Of a DNA stretch of 64,000 nt, positions 44,925 to 56,700 are shown piece by piece. Position 1 is the stretch's first letter, and every line of letters begins with the position of its first letter. The stretch is from the NCBI GenBank assembly GCA_011009095.1, contig VTPC01090903.1, forward strand, positions 136,211-200,210, read 5' to 3'. The DNA is from Ignelater luminosus (Eukaryota > Arthropoda > Insecta > Coleoptera > Elateridae). A program made the position numbers and the translations under genes. The notes beneath the pieces were generated by a model. The model had not been told where the DNA came from and did not search any database. It was given only the letters and a program-made list of their open reading frames with translations.

Positions 44925-47335
44925 CTGTTCCTGCGCATAATAACATGGAACGCAAGTGAGCTAAACCAGCGTGCCCGTGAACTGGAAATATTTTTGTCAA
45001 CAAACAATATCAATATTGCCCTCATTTCGGAGACGCATTTTTTGAGTAAGAACTATATTAAAATGAAAGAGTTTGAAGCCTACTAGACCACTCACGAGCC
45101 CGTGGAGGAACTTCCATAATTATAAAAAAGAATATCTAGCATTTCCAACAAGAAGAAATCACACAATAAGATATATAAGCTAACCATTGTTACTATCAAA
45201 TGCAATAGCGCTAAACTAAATATTAGGCCGCGAAGACATAAAATGACACAAAGACAATACGTAAAACTATTCTCAAAACTGGGCTCTAGGTTTATTATTG
45301 GAGGAGACTACCATGTTAAACATACAGACTGGGGATTAAAACTTACAACACTTGGTAAAGGCAGTGATTTACTGAGTGCTATAAAAATCTCTAAATGTGA
45401 CTATCGTTTGGCGGATGAGCCTACTTACTGGCCCACTGATAATAACAAAGTACCTGCTCTATTGGATTTCTTTATTTCCAAAAGAATTACATCAAATCAA
45501 CCATTAAGTATATAAAAAACAAAACCTTACCAACAAATTTAGAGAAACATTGGATTACCTAATCGGATTAAAAATAAAACTTAAAAGAAGATCTGGAATT
45601 GCAATCACTCAATATAATTGAGCAGATTTGGCTGGCAGAGAAAGAGGCAACTCTGCCGTCAAAAGAAAGATCAGAACACGAAGTTAACTATCCTTTTGAG
45701 ATCAGAGATCTAATAAAACAAAGAAGAAAGCAATGAGGATTTGGCACAGAACCAGAAATCCTGTAGACGAAAGAGAATTTAATAAAACAAGTAAACAAAC
45801 AAACGAAAAGATTAAAAAATTTAAACAGAGTAGCTTTGAAAAATATTTGAGTGATCCGGAAGCAGATAAGGACTACTCATTATGGAAAGCAACTCGGAGA
45901 TTCAAACGACCAATTGTCCATATACCACCTGTCAAAATGCCCAAAATAAATGGGCAAGATGCAATGATAAAAAGGCTGAAGTATTCGCAAATCATCTGGC
46001 TAGCGTGTTTCAGCCAAACAATATTCATTTCACAGTAGATACAACACCCGATTACCGTTTCGAAGCTGCGACGAAGTTGGTAAGCCCAATTGAAATCGCA
46101 CAGGAAATCGATAACAACCTCAATCTTAAGAAAGCGCCTGGAACTGATGAAATTTCACACGGTTTACTAATAGAGCTACCGCGGAAAGAGATTGTTATGT
46201 TGAAATACTCATTTAATTCCCGTTTTTTGATTAAATCATGTTCTGGAATGCTTTAAAATAGCGCAAATAATTACGGTGAAAACGCCGTACAAACCAGCTG
46301 AGCAGGTAACATCGTATAGACCAATATCGTTGCTACCTGCCACATCTAAGTTGTTTGAGAAACTGTTGTTAAAACGTCTTAAACCACTAGTCAACATACC
46401 TGATTTCCAATTAGGGTTGAGAAATCACTACTCAACGATAGACTAAGGACAGAATAACATCTGTGATAGAACAAGCATTTGAAGAGAAAAGAATACTGTC
46501 CTGCAGTATTTTTAGATGTCTTGCAAGCTTTTGACAGAGTGTGGCATCAGAGCCTTATCTACTAGATGAGTAAATTGTTGCCGAGGAACTACTGTCAATT
46601 GCTGGAATCATACCTCTCTGAAAGAAAGTTTTGAGTATTCCATGAATTTCAAGTGTTTTAAAGTTTCATCCTTTTTTCAAGGTAGTGTCCTAGGACCACT
46701 ACTATACCTACTTTACACTGCTGATATTCCTATATCAAAAAAACAGTATTAGGCACATTTGCTGATGACACTCTTATTATGGCGAGAGATACGTCTCAAT
46801 CAAAGACAGTTGAAAAACTTCAAACTGCAGTAAACAAGATCCGCAAATTAACTAGGGACTGGAAAATAGAGCTTAACAGTTTGAAATCAGTTCAGGTCAA
46901 TTTTGCGTTGCGGAGAAACAATAGCAACCTAAAAACAACTCTTGGGGGATGCCAGATTCTTTAGGCGGAGTCCATAAAATACCTCGGTTTCCATCTTGAC
47001 GGAAGGTTGAACTGGAAACATCACGTAAGACAAAAGGCTAGCTAAACAAATCAAACTGAAAGTAAAAAAAATGTACTGGTTGATCGGAAGATACTCCCAA
47101 CTTGACCTAAAATCTAAATGACTGATTTATCAGTCTATAATTAAGCCAATCTGGACTTATGGTGTGCAACTTTGGGGCTGCTTCAAGTCATCAAACCAAC
47201 AGACAATACAACGTACTCAAAATAAAATTCTCCGTCTGGTAACAAATGCGTAACCAATGAAGAACTCCATAATGACCCGGAAATTAAGTGGGTTAGAGAG
47301 GTGATCCAAGAATACGTCATAAAACATGAAAATAT
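44925..47335 (+). pseudogene. LINE ORF2 endonuclease-reverse transcriptase, broken
   Basis: An APE-type endonuclease begins at LRIITWNASELNQRARELE (about 44933), continues INIALISETHFLSKNYIKM, and later FIIGGDYHVKHTDWG (about 45290; GDFN/HTxWG motif with changes) and ADEPTYWP. Reverse transcriptase blocks follow in several frames: NNLNLKKAPGTDEI (about 46110), EQVTSYRPISLLPATSKLFE (about 46298), a degraded DVSQAFDRVWH-like block (about 46510), GSVLGPLLYLLYTADIPIS (about 46682) and TFADDTLIMARDTS (about 46755, catalytic FADD intact). The thumb region includes ESIKYLGFHLDGRLNWKHHV (about 46968) and the C-terminus HNDPEIKWVREVIQEY (about 47270). All main RT motifs survive as fragments, but frame breaks occur every 100-400 bp. 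Confidence 0.9.
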
Positions 47336-50269
47336 TTAAATTTAGAAAATTAGAATTAAATTTTTTATAAACTTTTTACATAGATAAATAAAAAAGGAGA
47401 AATATCTACCTACCTTGAATTAATAGCAAAGTGAAAAGTAAGTAAATATCCCTTTCAGTTCTAAGATACTCGCTCCAAAACGATGTGCATTTATCTTCTT
47501 TTATTTTTACTATTTATGACAAGTTATTCTTTTAAATAATAAATTGTTGGGATAACTATTTTGTTAATTTACCTTTTTAATTGAAGTCGCTAAAAGAAGG
47601 TTAATTTGGAACTAATTTTCTTAGTTTGTTAGTAATAATAATAACAATGTTAATTAATTAAACGGAATTTAGAACATAAAGAAAATTTGTATCTTGTTTT
47701 CTAATAAAAATAATCAGTAGTTATAAAAAATTGCCATAAAAACTCATTTAATTTCTCATAATAATTTCAACATATATTTCAAAGACATTTTTTATTGAAG
47801 TTTTGATAAATGAATTTGCTCAACTGGGTGATATCTTGACATGGGTATTAAAAAATGTTTGTAACTGGTGAAGGCGCATATCAAGTATGAAAAATGTATT
47901 AAAAAATTTCAATTACGAAAATAGTTTGGTATATTTTTTGCAGTACAGGAAGAAATAATTAATATTTCGTTCTTACATAAATGAAAAATGAATTATAATT
48001 TTTCTATCAGCACAAAAGATGACGTTCTAGTAATAAGACAAATATTTAAAAAACAGTTGAAAGCGATTCAGTCTAAAAGATATTAGCATGCAAGTTAACA
48101 AAGGTATACATTACGTTAAAGCATTTAGAGTTTAGATATCAATCGACGAGTGCTTAAAGTACTTAAATAGATTCGTGCAAAGAAGGAACAATTACAATAG
48201 AATTACCATTAAGGAAAATTATAGCAGCTATTAAATCAGGAACATCCAATCTTCAACTATAAGCTTTCTGATCTGCAAGGGTCTGCAAATCATTGCTATA
48301 AATTCATATATACAGAATAATTAGGAGAGGTTCTTAAAAAGAAATGTGCCATCACTTTTTTAGAATTTCTGGTACATCAGCTTTAAACAAACGCCTAAAT
48401 TTACTGACGAACTGTGCTAGTTTAGTATTCTAATCTCGCATGCCCTTATGCCTTACAAGAAAAATCTATTCAACTAAAAGGGCACGTTTTGTTTATAATT
48501 CAAAGTTCTGTACTGGTTATAATCTTGTTATTTAGGATATTTTCAAACAGATATATTTTTTTAGAAGTATCATTCCAAAAATGAAAAGGAAACGACTAAT
48601 TCGCAACCAAATAATAAAAATAAAGCTTGCTTTTATTTCTTACAAAAAACTAATGCGGTCTATACATGTCAAGGCTGTGTAGAATTGTCATAAGAAAAGA
48701 TTTTCATTCAAGCATTCTGTTGTCGTGCATTAACAAAAGAGAATAACGTCGTACAAAAAAATTACTACATGAGAAACCCAACACAATTTCCTTTACGGCT
48801 GGAAAATTCAATGTCTACTGTACCCTTGCTTATCAAATTTTATTAAAATTCGATAAGCCGTTTTCAAGATATTGCTGTCTTTATTATAAGAATGTGAAAA
48901 GAATATAAATTTTATTATTATTGTCAGTCTATTTCTTTCAATGTAATATTCTAGTTGTGTCAACATTTATTGTCGTGAATCTTCTTTGTAATAATACCAC
49001 TCTACTAGTTCGCAAAAATATCAAAATCTTAATTTCGGTTAACCTTTTGGTCGTAGTATAACTCTGGAATAAATTGTTTCAGTAATGATTAATGAAATAA
49101 CATAAAGAAAAATTGATGGATAACTAAAGTCGATACGTAGTACAAAACTTCTGAGTTAAAAATAAATAAATAGAAAATTTTGAAATTACTAAGAATAGCT
49201 CGCTTCCACGTTGGAATGGAGTATAATCTGTATTGATAGCACCTTGCTCAACAAGAAATCAACACGGCATCTTCTGAGAATGTCTGTGTACATCATCCCA
49301 GTTTTGCCTGAAGTCCTTATTGGGAATAACTTTTAAACTGTTATTCTTTTCTGTTTATTCTTTATCTTACAAACTATTGTGTGCACCTTCCGATCGTATT
49401 TTTTAGATGCAGTCTCTCACGCATAAAGTAGAAGATAACTGTGATAAAATCTCCAATGCTACACTATTTATTCTTTTTCAAGCATAATATTGCCCGTTAA
49501 TTAGTTTATACTGTACCTTTCTGTAGTGATTACAAAAAATGTTTTTATTTCAGTCAATATTTATGTGTCAATACCATCTACTAAAGCCCCACGTTTTTTA
49601 ACATTCTTTAAAAGTTATAAATTCTAAGAATATTGACTTTTCGAATGTGAAAAAGGATCTTGCTCTTGCCAATTAATTTCTCTTAAACTACCTGTAATAT
49701 TTGCTTGAACATATTCCAAACGTTGGCAAGCTAAATTTCCATAAAAACATCTTGTATTAATCGATTAATTTCTCCTAAAAGATTGCTGCAACGTTTCTTT
49801 GAAGCTCTTTCGAACGCTTAAGCATTATCTGCTTTTATGAAAATACTTGGAATTACTACAGAAACCTCACCCTTTGTTACGTACAGGTAGTAATATAAAA
49901 AGCTTGCCATTACCTTACAACACCTTGTCTATTTATTTATAAAACGTTAATAAATAACATTTATTATTTTATTTCATTCTTATTTATTATTATTATTATT
50001 ATTATTATAAAACATCACCTTTACATCTTTATTATATTCTTGACTTTTGTACATCGATACTCTTAGAATCTTTTGACGTGTTAGATGCATTTGCTTGCGT
50101 ATAATATGGAATGTCTTATTACATATAATTATTATACACAGCACTGTAGACCTCTTTTTCTTACCATAATATAATTTTAAATTCAAATAATGAAAGTAAG
50201 ATCGTTTAAAATATTTTAAATCTTGCACGTACTCATACGAAAGAAACATCCAGCAATAATCAATCTCAA
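47336..50269. other. AT-rich stretch, ATT microsatellite at its end
   Basis: No gene recognised over 2.9 kb. An uninterrupted (ATT)n run of about 8-9 units lies at 49984-50009. The minus-strand frame across it (49980-50306) owes its poly-Asn end to this microsatellite and is not supported as a gene. Confidence 0.5.
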
Positions 50270-51060
50270 AGCAGATGACGTTAACAATTTTTTGTGAACA
50301 TTGCAAAGTTTTTTAACAAAAATCTTCCTGCATCTGTCCAAGAGCCGGTAGACTTTGTAGATAAGAAGGCTTGTCCCCCCTACAACTTGCTTCTTTCTCC
50401 GGTTACACCTGCAGAAATACAGAAAATATAGCAACTGTAAGAAGTAAGAAATTAAAAGATAAGTATATATAGATTAAGTACAAACCTTCTAAAACATGTA
50501 ACTGAAGGTATAACTTTTCTACTTATTTCCATGGTACCTATTTTCTCAGAAATAATTGAGATTGCAATGAACAGCGAATTGAAAACCATTTATTAGTGGA
50601 ATTCAGTCTTTTATCTAAGTCTCAGTTCGGTTTTCGACGAGAAAATTCCACTATAGACGTTCTATTGCTACTCTTGGACAATATAACCAGAGCAATGGAT
50701 CAGAGCCAGTCCGCTAATAGTACACTGATCAATCTAAGCAAGGCCTTTGACTATCTGTTACATAAATTCTTAGAAGAAAAACTACCACATTCTGGTATCA
50801 AATTCGTACCTCTACAGTTGATTATGTCTTTTCTTAGTCAACGTAAATAAAAAGTTTTTTTCGACGAGAAATACAGTAACGAACTTCCAGTTTCAGTGGG
50901 TGTTTTGCAAGGTTCCGCTATGGATCTCCTTTTACTTTTATTGGCAGTTAATTAACTCTCAGGTAATATGAACTGCATAACCATTTTCTATGCAGATGAC
51001 ACCATGCTGGTGAATGCTAGTGATTCTTTTGCTGGATTAGTGCAAACGACCATTCTAAAA
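50270..51060 (+). pseudogene. LINE reverse transcriptase fragment
   Basis: This piece of a second LINE, unlike the one at 44200, reads in several frames: LPASVQEPVDFVDK and LLSPVTPAEIQKI (about 50310-50430), ISMVPIFSEIIEIAMNSELK (about 50527-50590), then LLSKSQFGFRRENSTIDVLL (from about 50606) with LINLSKAFDYLLHK (catalytic D of motif A region). After a TAA at 50848 come ELPVSVGVLQGSAM and ITIFYADDTMLVNASDS (about 50980-51030, catalytic YADD intact). The order matches fingers-palm of a Jockey/CR1-group reverse transcriptase. The downstream part is missing; a palindromic MITE starts at the break, so the LINE is truncated or interrupted there. Confidence 0.85.
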
Positions 51061-51690
51061 GAAGGGAACACTCAATAACTTTTTTATCTTGCGATTGACA
51101 AAACAACGGTTAACTAGTTTGTTGTCTACGAGCATGTGTGCTTTTTGGTGGCACTTTCAAATTATTTTTGCATTTCCGGTTAAACCGGAAATGCAAAAAG
51201 TTCGAAAGTGTTCAAGACAGCTGTTGTCTATACGTAACTGTAGTAAAACAATAGACAGTCTTTTGAAAAGCAAAAACGCTATGGCCATGGAAACTTCAAA
51301 TCTGACAGAATTATTAATTATCTGTAAAATCGCAAATTTGACTAAATATATTAATTAAACGTTAGAGTGTGTTGGTTTCAACTTGTTTTGTAGTTACTGT
51401 TTAACAATTTCTAATCTAATTAATTAAAAACATTTTTGAAGTTTTGTTGTACATGGCCATAGCGTTTTTGCTTTTTAAATGGTTGTCTGTTGTTTTACGA
51501 TAGCTGTCTTGAACACTTACAAAGTTTTTGTGGGATTTCCGGTTTAACCGGAAATGCAAAAAAATTTGAAAGTGCCACCAAAAAGCACACATGCTTATAG
51601 ATAACAAACTATTTAACCATTGTTTTGTAAATCGCAAGATAAATAAGTTATTGAGTTTTTCCTTCTTTTTGAATGACACTGTATGCCTCC
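51051..51690. mobile_element. Palindromic MITE (CAGTGTCATTC end)
   Basis: The left arm at about 51051-51290 is repeated in inverse at about 51445-51690. The right end is GAATGACACTG followed by TAT, so the element's terminus reads CAGTGTCATTCAAAAAGAAGG on its own strand; on the left the outermost bases (CAGTGT) are missing, leaving CATTCTAAAAGAAGG. Each arm contains the small perfect palindrome TTTCCGGTTAAACCGGAAA or its near copy, plus AAAGTGCCACCAAAAAGCAC and GCCATAGCGTTTTTGC. The centre is about 150 bp of AT-rich sequence. Open frames on both strands (51089-51358, 51416-51679) are translations of the arms, not genes. Confidence 0.85.
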
Positions 51691-53720
51691 TGATTTACTT
51701 TCCTTCTTTATATTTTCATTTCTTTCGTTTATTTTATTATACTAATGCACGCTGGACATTTGCAAATCCTTGCTTTATTAAAAGACCGGATTTACCGGCA
51801 GACCATAAGTACAAAATATTTTCAGAAAAAGTGGGCGGTCTGCGAGAGTAATGCGGGGACGAAAATGGGAGTTTGTGTTTGCGAGGCGAGCCAATCGTGG
51901 GTTTGGATGCAGGAAGGAGAGTTTAGAGTAGCTCGTGTTCGGTGTGCTCGCATCTCGATGACTTGTCTGGGTAAAGAGGGACGCGAGATTATGCAGTTGG
52001 GAATATTCAAAATTATAGAAGAAAAAGCGGGAAGTAAAAGGCAGGGCGAGAGAGACAAATGGAAGGTACGAGCTAGTAATGCTGTTGCGTTGTGTTGTCT
52101 CGTCTGGGTAGTCTTGAGACGTTCGTGGTCGTGTGACGGCCGCCTTTGGTGGCCGCTGCTCAGGTTTCTTTTCATCTAGGTCGCCTCTGGCGGCCCCACC
52201 TTGGTGTTGACTTTGCCCTTCTTCCTCGGCCCCGGTTAGAAATAATCAGAAAATGCAGAGGTAAACCTTAAAATTATTAACGTCTTTATTTATTGGACGA
52301 TAGATGTGAAATTTGCACAGTACATAGGGAAAGGCCCTCTCTAACAGGATATTTTAAAACCGAGCGAATAACTGTCTCGTACCTTCACCAGTGGCGTGCA
52401 GCTTTATTCGAATTTAGCAACTATTTCGAAACATCCTGTGTATACGGATGAAGATATCGGCAAGCAAGAAATTGTTTTCTACTCCACTGACAATGGTCAT
52501 TTCAATGCCGCAATAAGATTTTGTGTGGCTGCGCCCGCCTGAATTTTTCCGATTTAAACCAATGTAAAACAATGGATAAGCAAAGGTCTCATTCAACAGC
52601 TTTTCTGCCGTTGCATATTCTCCCATCCAAATCACTACATGATTATTGTAACGAAAAAGGTCCCAGCTACCTTTCTGCCTGAGAAAGACGTTAATCGTCT
52701 AATTAGGAAGGGCGTCAGTGGCGTACGAAGTCGGGCTACATTCGTCACTTTTCGGCTCGTCCCGGGCAAACCGTAGAAGCTATTGAAAACCTAACTATAC
52801 TATAGGCATCACCAAATGGAGTCCCATCGACGGCCGTTTTAAAATTGGATTCATCGGTTATGGGGGGACTGGGCAAAACTATCCCCCCTTAAAAATCAGG
52901 ATTTCCCTCCATTTAAGTTTGACGCAGGTGGTGGATGTAACACTGCCCAACACATCGACTGGCACCCGAATCTTTATTAAGACCTATAAATAAGCGCTCC
53001 AGAAGGGGTTAAAGGAGGTCCCGGCTCTCCCAGCTCCAGAGCCAGGGTTTTCGAATTTCTGAGATTTTTTAAATTGAAACGAGTGTAACGGCTGAAACCT
53101 ACACCGACGGTAGGAATCTTATTTCCCGATCTTCTTTTGTTTCGATACGGAGTTCTATTTTGCACTAGTTTTTATTTGTCGCTATTTTGACCCGGAAGAT
53201 GGCGTTTTTCGGTACCAATCTTAATACGTAATTAAAAACAATTGATGGGGCTATCCACTGATGCAAACCGTTTTGATTAAGTACCACAAATAAGGGCGCT
53301 ATAAAACGTCAAAGATACATCATGTTGGTTTTTGAAATAACTGTACCGACAAACAGTTAAAGATATGTTGAACCAAATATATATAAAAGCTTATACTCTA
53401 GCCTACACAACAAAAGAAGCCCCATGCAGATACGACTCTTCGTTCTCGAGGTACAGAGCTCCGGTTTTAATTTTCCGGGGGTGGGAGAAAAAACAAACGC
53501 GAATCGCTTTCTTTTTGCGCACAGCTGCTGAGAAGGGTCGGTTCTCTATGGGATTCGTATACAAAGCGATTCGGATAATTTACAGCATTTTCGTGAAATT
53601 GGGAATTTATGGTCGAGCCGGACCTGCACGGCACCCGTGTTTACTTTTCGAGCGGTAATTGTTTCTGTTCAGAGGGTCCTCCGGGGCACCCTAAGTATGC
53701 GTGCCGAATTTGGATCTCTT
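51691..53720. other. GC-elevated block of unidentified origin
   Basis: From about 51820 to 52240 and again from 52720 to 53720, GC content is clearly above the surroundings, with C/G runs such as GGTTATGGGGGGACTGGG and TTTTCCGGGGGTGGGAG. A TATA-like CCTATAAATAAGCG occurs at about 52981. The long plus frame at 51745-52179 (144 codons) and its minus shadow carry no motif I recognise, and start in the AT-rich flank, so I do not call a gene. CACCAGTGGCGTGCAG at 52388 resembles wording common in dispersed repeats. It is likely one or more transposon fragments; nothing in it identifies the type. Confidence 0.4.
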
Positions 53721-56700
53721 ATCTTTTCTCCTTCTCACCTTATAAACTTTTTCGTTCGAAATTTTATACTATTGTTTTGTATATTTATTTGCACTTGCAT
53801 TTATAACTAGTTCTCCCTACCTGCCACTGCGCTCGTTCCCAGGATAATATTTCTCTATACTTTGTTATTGCTGATTGATTTGTGCATTTAACGTCCAAAT
53901 AGCCTATTGTGGTTTTGGTTCTGGAGTTCGTATATTCGTCCTTTTGTATATTTACTTTGGATTTTTAGATTTCTGTTAATATGCTTTGCTGATAACCACG
54001 TAATGTGATTTTTCGGAATTTATATGTAAGCCATATTGTACAATGTCCTACTTAAAAGCTTTTTAGTTCTTTAGTTCCGTCTAGTCTGCATAAGCCATGC
54101 ATTGATCTTGGGAAACATTCGTTTTATCATTTTTTTTTTGTAAAGTTACTTCATTTCTTTGTATTAGAAAAAGTCATTTATATTGTCTTGCAAAGCAAAA
54201 AGGCTCTAATTCGAAAAATAAGCAAAACCGAGTTTAGGGTACATCTATTTGTATCCGAAGCAAAAAGCCCTAGTTTTGGAAATAAGCAATACAGACTAAT
54301 TTCTAAAGTGTCCTATCCTATACAAATATGAAGAAAGCCAATCGCCAACATCTCGAAACTAAGATTTTTGAAGCTAGGGCCATTTTGCTGTGCAGGACAG
54401 TTTATTAGTTTACTCCACTTAGTGCTTGGATTACCTCCCTTCTTTCTATCTTGAACACTAGCTGAAAGCCAAGAAATAGATAGCAATATTCTTCTCGAGT
54501 ACTTTTCTTAAAACTCTTTTTCGACTAACTTCTTTATTCTGTTGTTAATCATCGTAAGTAAATTTTATGTACCACTTTTAGAAGAGAGATCGACCTGCAG
54601 CTTTTACATTTTATTTGCTCTCCTTTTATAAATATTGCTGTTATTGTTGTTTTTTCCACTTTTCTGGCATCTAATTGGTTTTCCACATTGTTTTTATTAT
54701 GTTATAAATTTCCCTGATTGATACTTAATCTCCTTTGTTCTTATATTGTTTTTCCTTCTCTTTAAAAACTTTTTTTATTTACTCTACTGTGAGTATTGGT
54801 TCATTTATTTTGCTTTGTAGTCAAAGTGTCTCTTTTCTTCCCTTTCTATCACTGTTATTATTTCTTGATAGTGTTTAACCCATCTTTCTAGAACTTGCAT
54901 TTCACTTCCAATTCTTCTTCTTCTACTGATAACATCTTTCTAAAATATTCTGGATTACATTTTATCATCTTTCTTCTGTTTTTATTTTTGTAGCTAATAC
55001 CGGCTGCTGTTTTTGATAATCTTCTAAATTTTCCACTGATTTTTTATTGGATTTTTATTTACAGCCACTTTTCTTTCCCTTAAAATTTCTTGGTGCTTGA
55101 AGATGAAATAAAACGCTAGTCTTCTGATGTATTTTTGTATTGCACTTCCACTACATAAATATATCTATGTTCCGGCTTATTATTGGTATTTCTTATCAAA
55201 ACAATTGTCTTTCTCTTTTTTGTTTGTGGCTTTAACTGTTTTGTGAAATCCTTTTATTTTTCTCATAAAATTTGCGTTACTGAGTAAACTATAGTCTTAT
55301 AAAACTGAGTTATGTTATAAATTATTATTATTCCAGCTTCGGATGTTACATGTGTGTCAATAAATAAGTTGAGCGTGGCACACAACATTTAATTTCTCGC
55401 TCAGACCTAGGTTCTATCCTATGTTTCGGAATAAAAATAACTAGGCTAATTCCTGTTAGGAGCAATATAAATAAAATAAAATAAATCTAACAACTAATGA
55501 CTGTTTGACGCTAGTAGAAATAATGACATAAATCTCAATTCTACAGATTCCTGAGGATGACATTTTGGATGGCTTAACACTATACTTCCGTTCTAAAAAA
55601 TATAATTAATATTAATAGTTGATCACATTTCAAAAGTTTTAGTGATTACATAGAAAAACTTTAAGTTTAAACCAGAATAGAAGAGTATTTTTATAGATAG
55701 CGAACGGTTTCTCAATCCATGTAGTAAGCAAATAAATAAAAGGTATGCTGGTAAGAGTAGTTAATACCCAATATAAAATACAAGAGCACAACCCTCTCAT
55801 GCTGTTTAAACTCTTCTTAATCCTTTAATCTCAAGCAAATCCATTCCGTTAATTGAAAATGAAATGTGGGAGTAAGAATTAGCAGTGAATGCCCTGAAAC
55901 CGATAAAAGAGAGAAAAAAAAGAGAAACAATTACTAGACAATAAAATAGATAAAAGCATGCAACACAAATTTTAAAAGGTATAAAAACGTCCGTTCGACC
56001 GATAGTGGTAGTTATACTTTTATCTTTCGTAGAATAAGAGGTGACAACGTTATCATCAGTCGGTAAATAAATCAAGTTAAGTTTCTCTTATATAATTTAG
56101 TGTTGAGATTACCCAAAAAAACGAACAGCTTTTTCCAGCTTAGCAGTTGTAATCTGGATGATGTTGAAAAGCCTACTAATCAAATTCCTTCAACAACTCA
56201 TGCGTTTGACGCACACTTTTGTGATGTTCGTTGTTGTGTAAGATGACATCTGAGAACGACAATTTAAGTCGTTTTTGTGTTCTACATAGCAGGCACACTA
56301 TAGTATTAATGCTCATGTGTTGGGCGTGTGTTAACTCAGAAGAGCTTCTTTAATATCTCGATCTCGATCTAAAAGTAGCTTTTGTAACAACCTTATTTTC
56401 TTAAGATGTCGTGATGGTAATACTTATTTTATTTTATTTTATTTTATTTTATTTTTATTACACCAGTCCAAGAGGAGGGTAAACCGAAAGATTGCCTAGA
56501 GCGTGGAATGCGTAGAGACGTTCAAAGAAGAGAACATAATAATAGCAATAATAAATAGTTTGTAATTTATAAACGATATTAAATATGTAAATGTATGTAA
56601 AGTTGCTATTTTTATCCAATTCTTTGATATTACATTTTAGTCACTTCAGAATATAACTTGTATTTAGGATACAACTACAAGCAAGAAGAAAATCAATAGC

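Larger units (their letters stand above)
44200..47335 (+). mobile_element. Jockey-like LINE, nearly full length but decayed
   Basis: A non-LTR retrotransposon readable over more than 3.1 kb in the order ORF1 (zinc-knuckle Gag-like), endonuclease, reverse transcriptase, C-terminal domain. Every frame is interrupted by stops and shifts. The 5' end and any 3' tail or target duplication are not clear; after about 47335 the sequence turns to AT-rich DNA without an obvious poly(A). The ORF1 zinc knuckles and APE endonuclease place it in the Jockey-related group. Confidence 0.88.

Noticed and set aside
49980..50306. 108-codon minus-strand frame ending in poly-Asn
   Set aside because: The tail is an ATT microsatellite and the rest is AT-rich with no motif.
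51745..52179. 144-codon open frame (and 117-codon minus-strand overlap) in the GC-elevated block
   Set aside because: No recognisable motif on either strand, no supporting splice or promoter pattern, and openness is expected where GC rises and stop codons become rarer.
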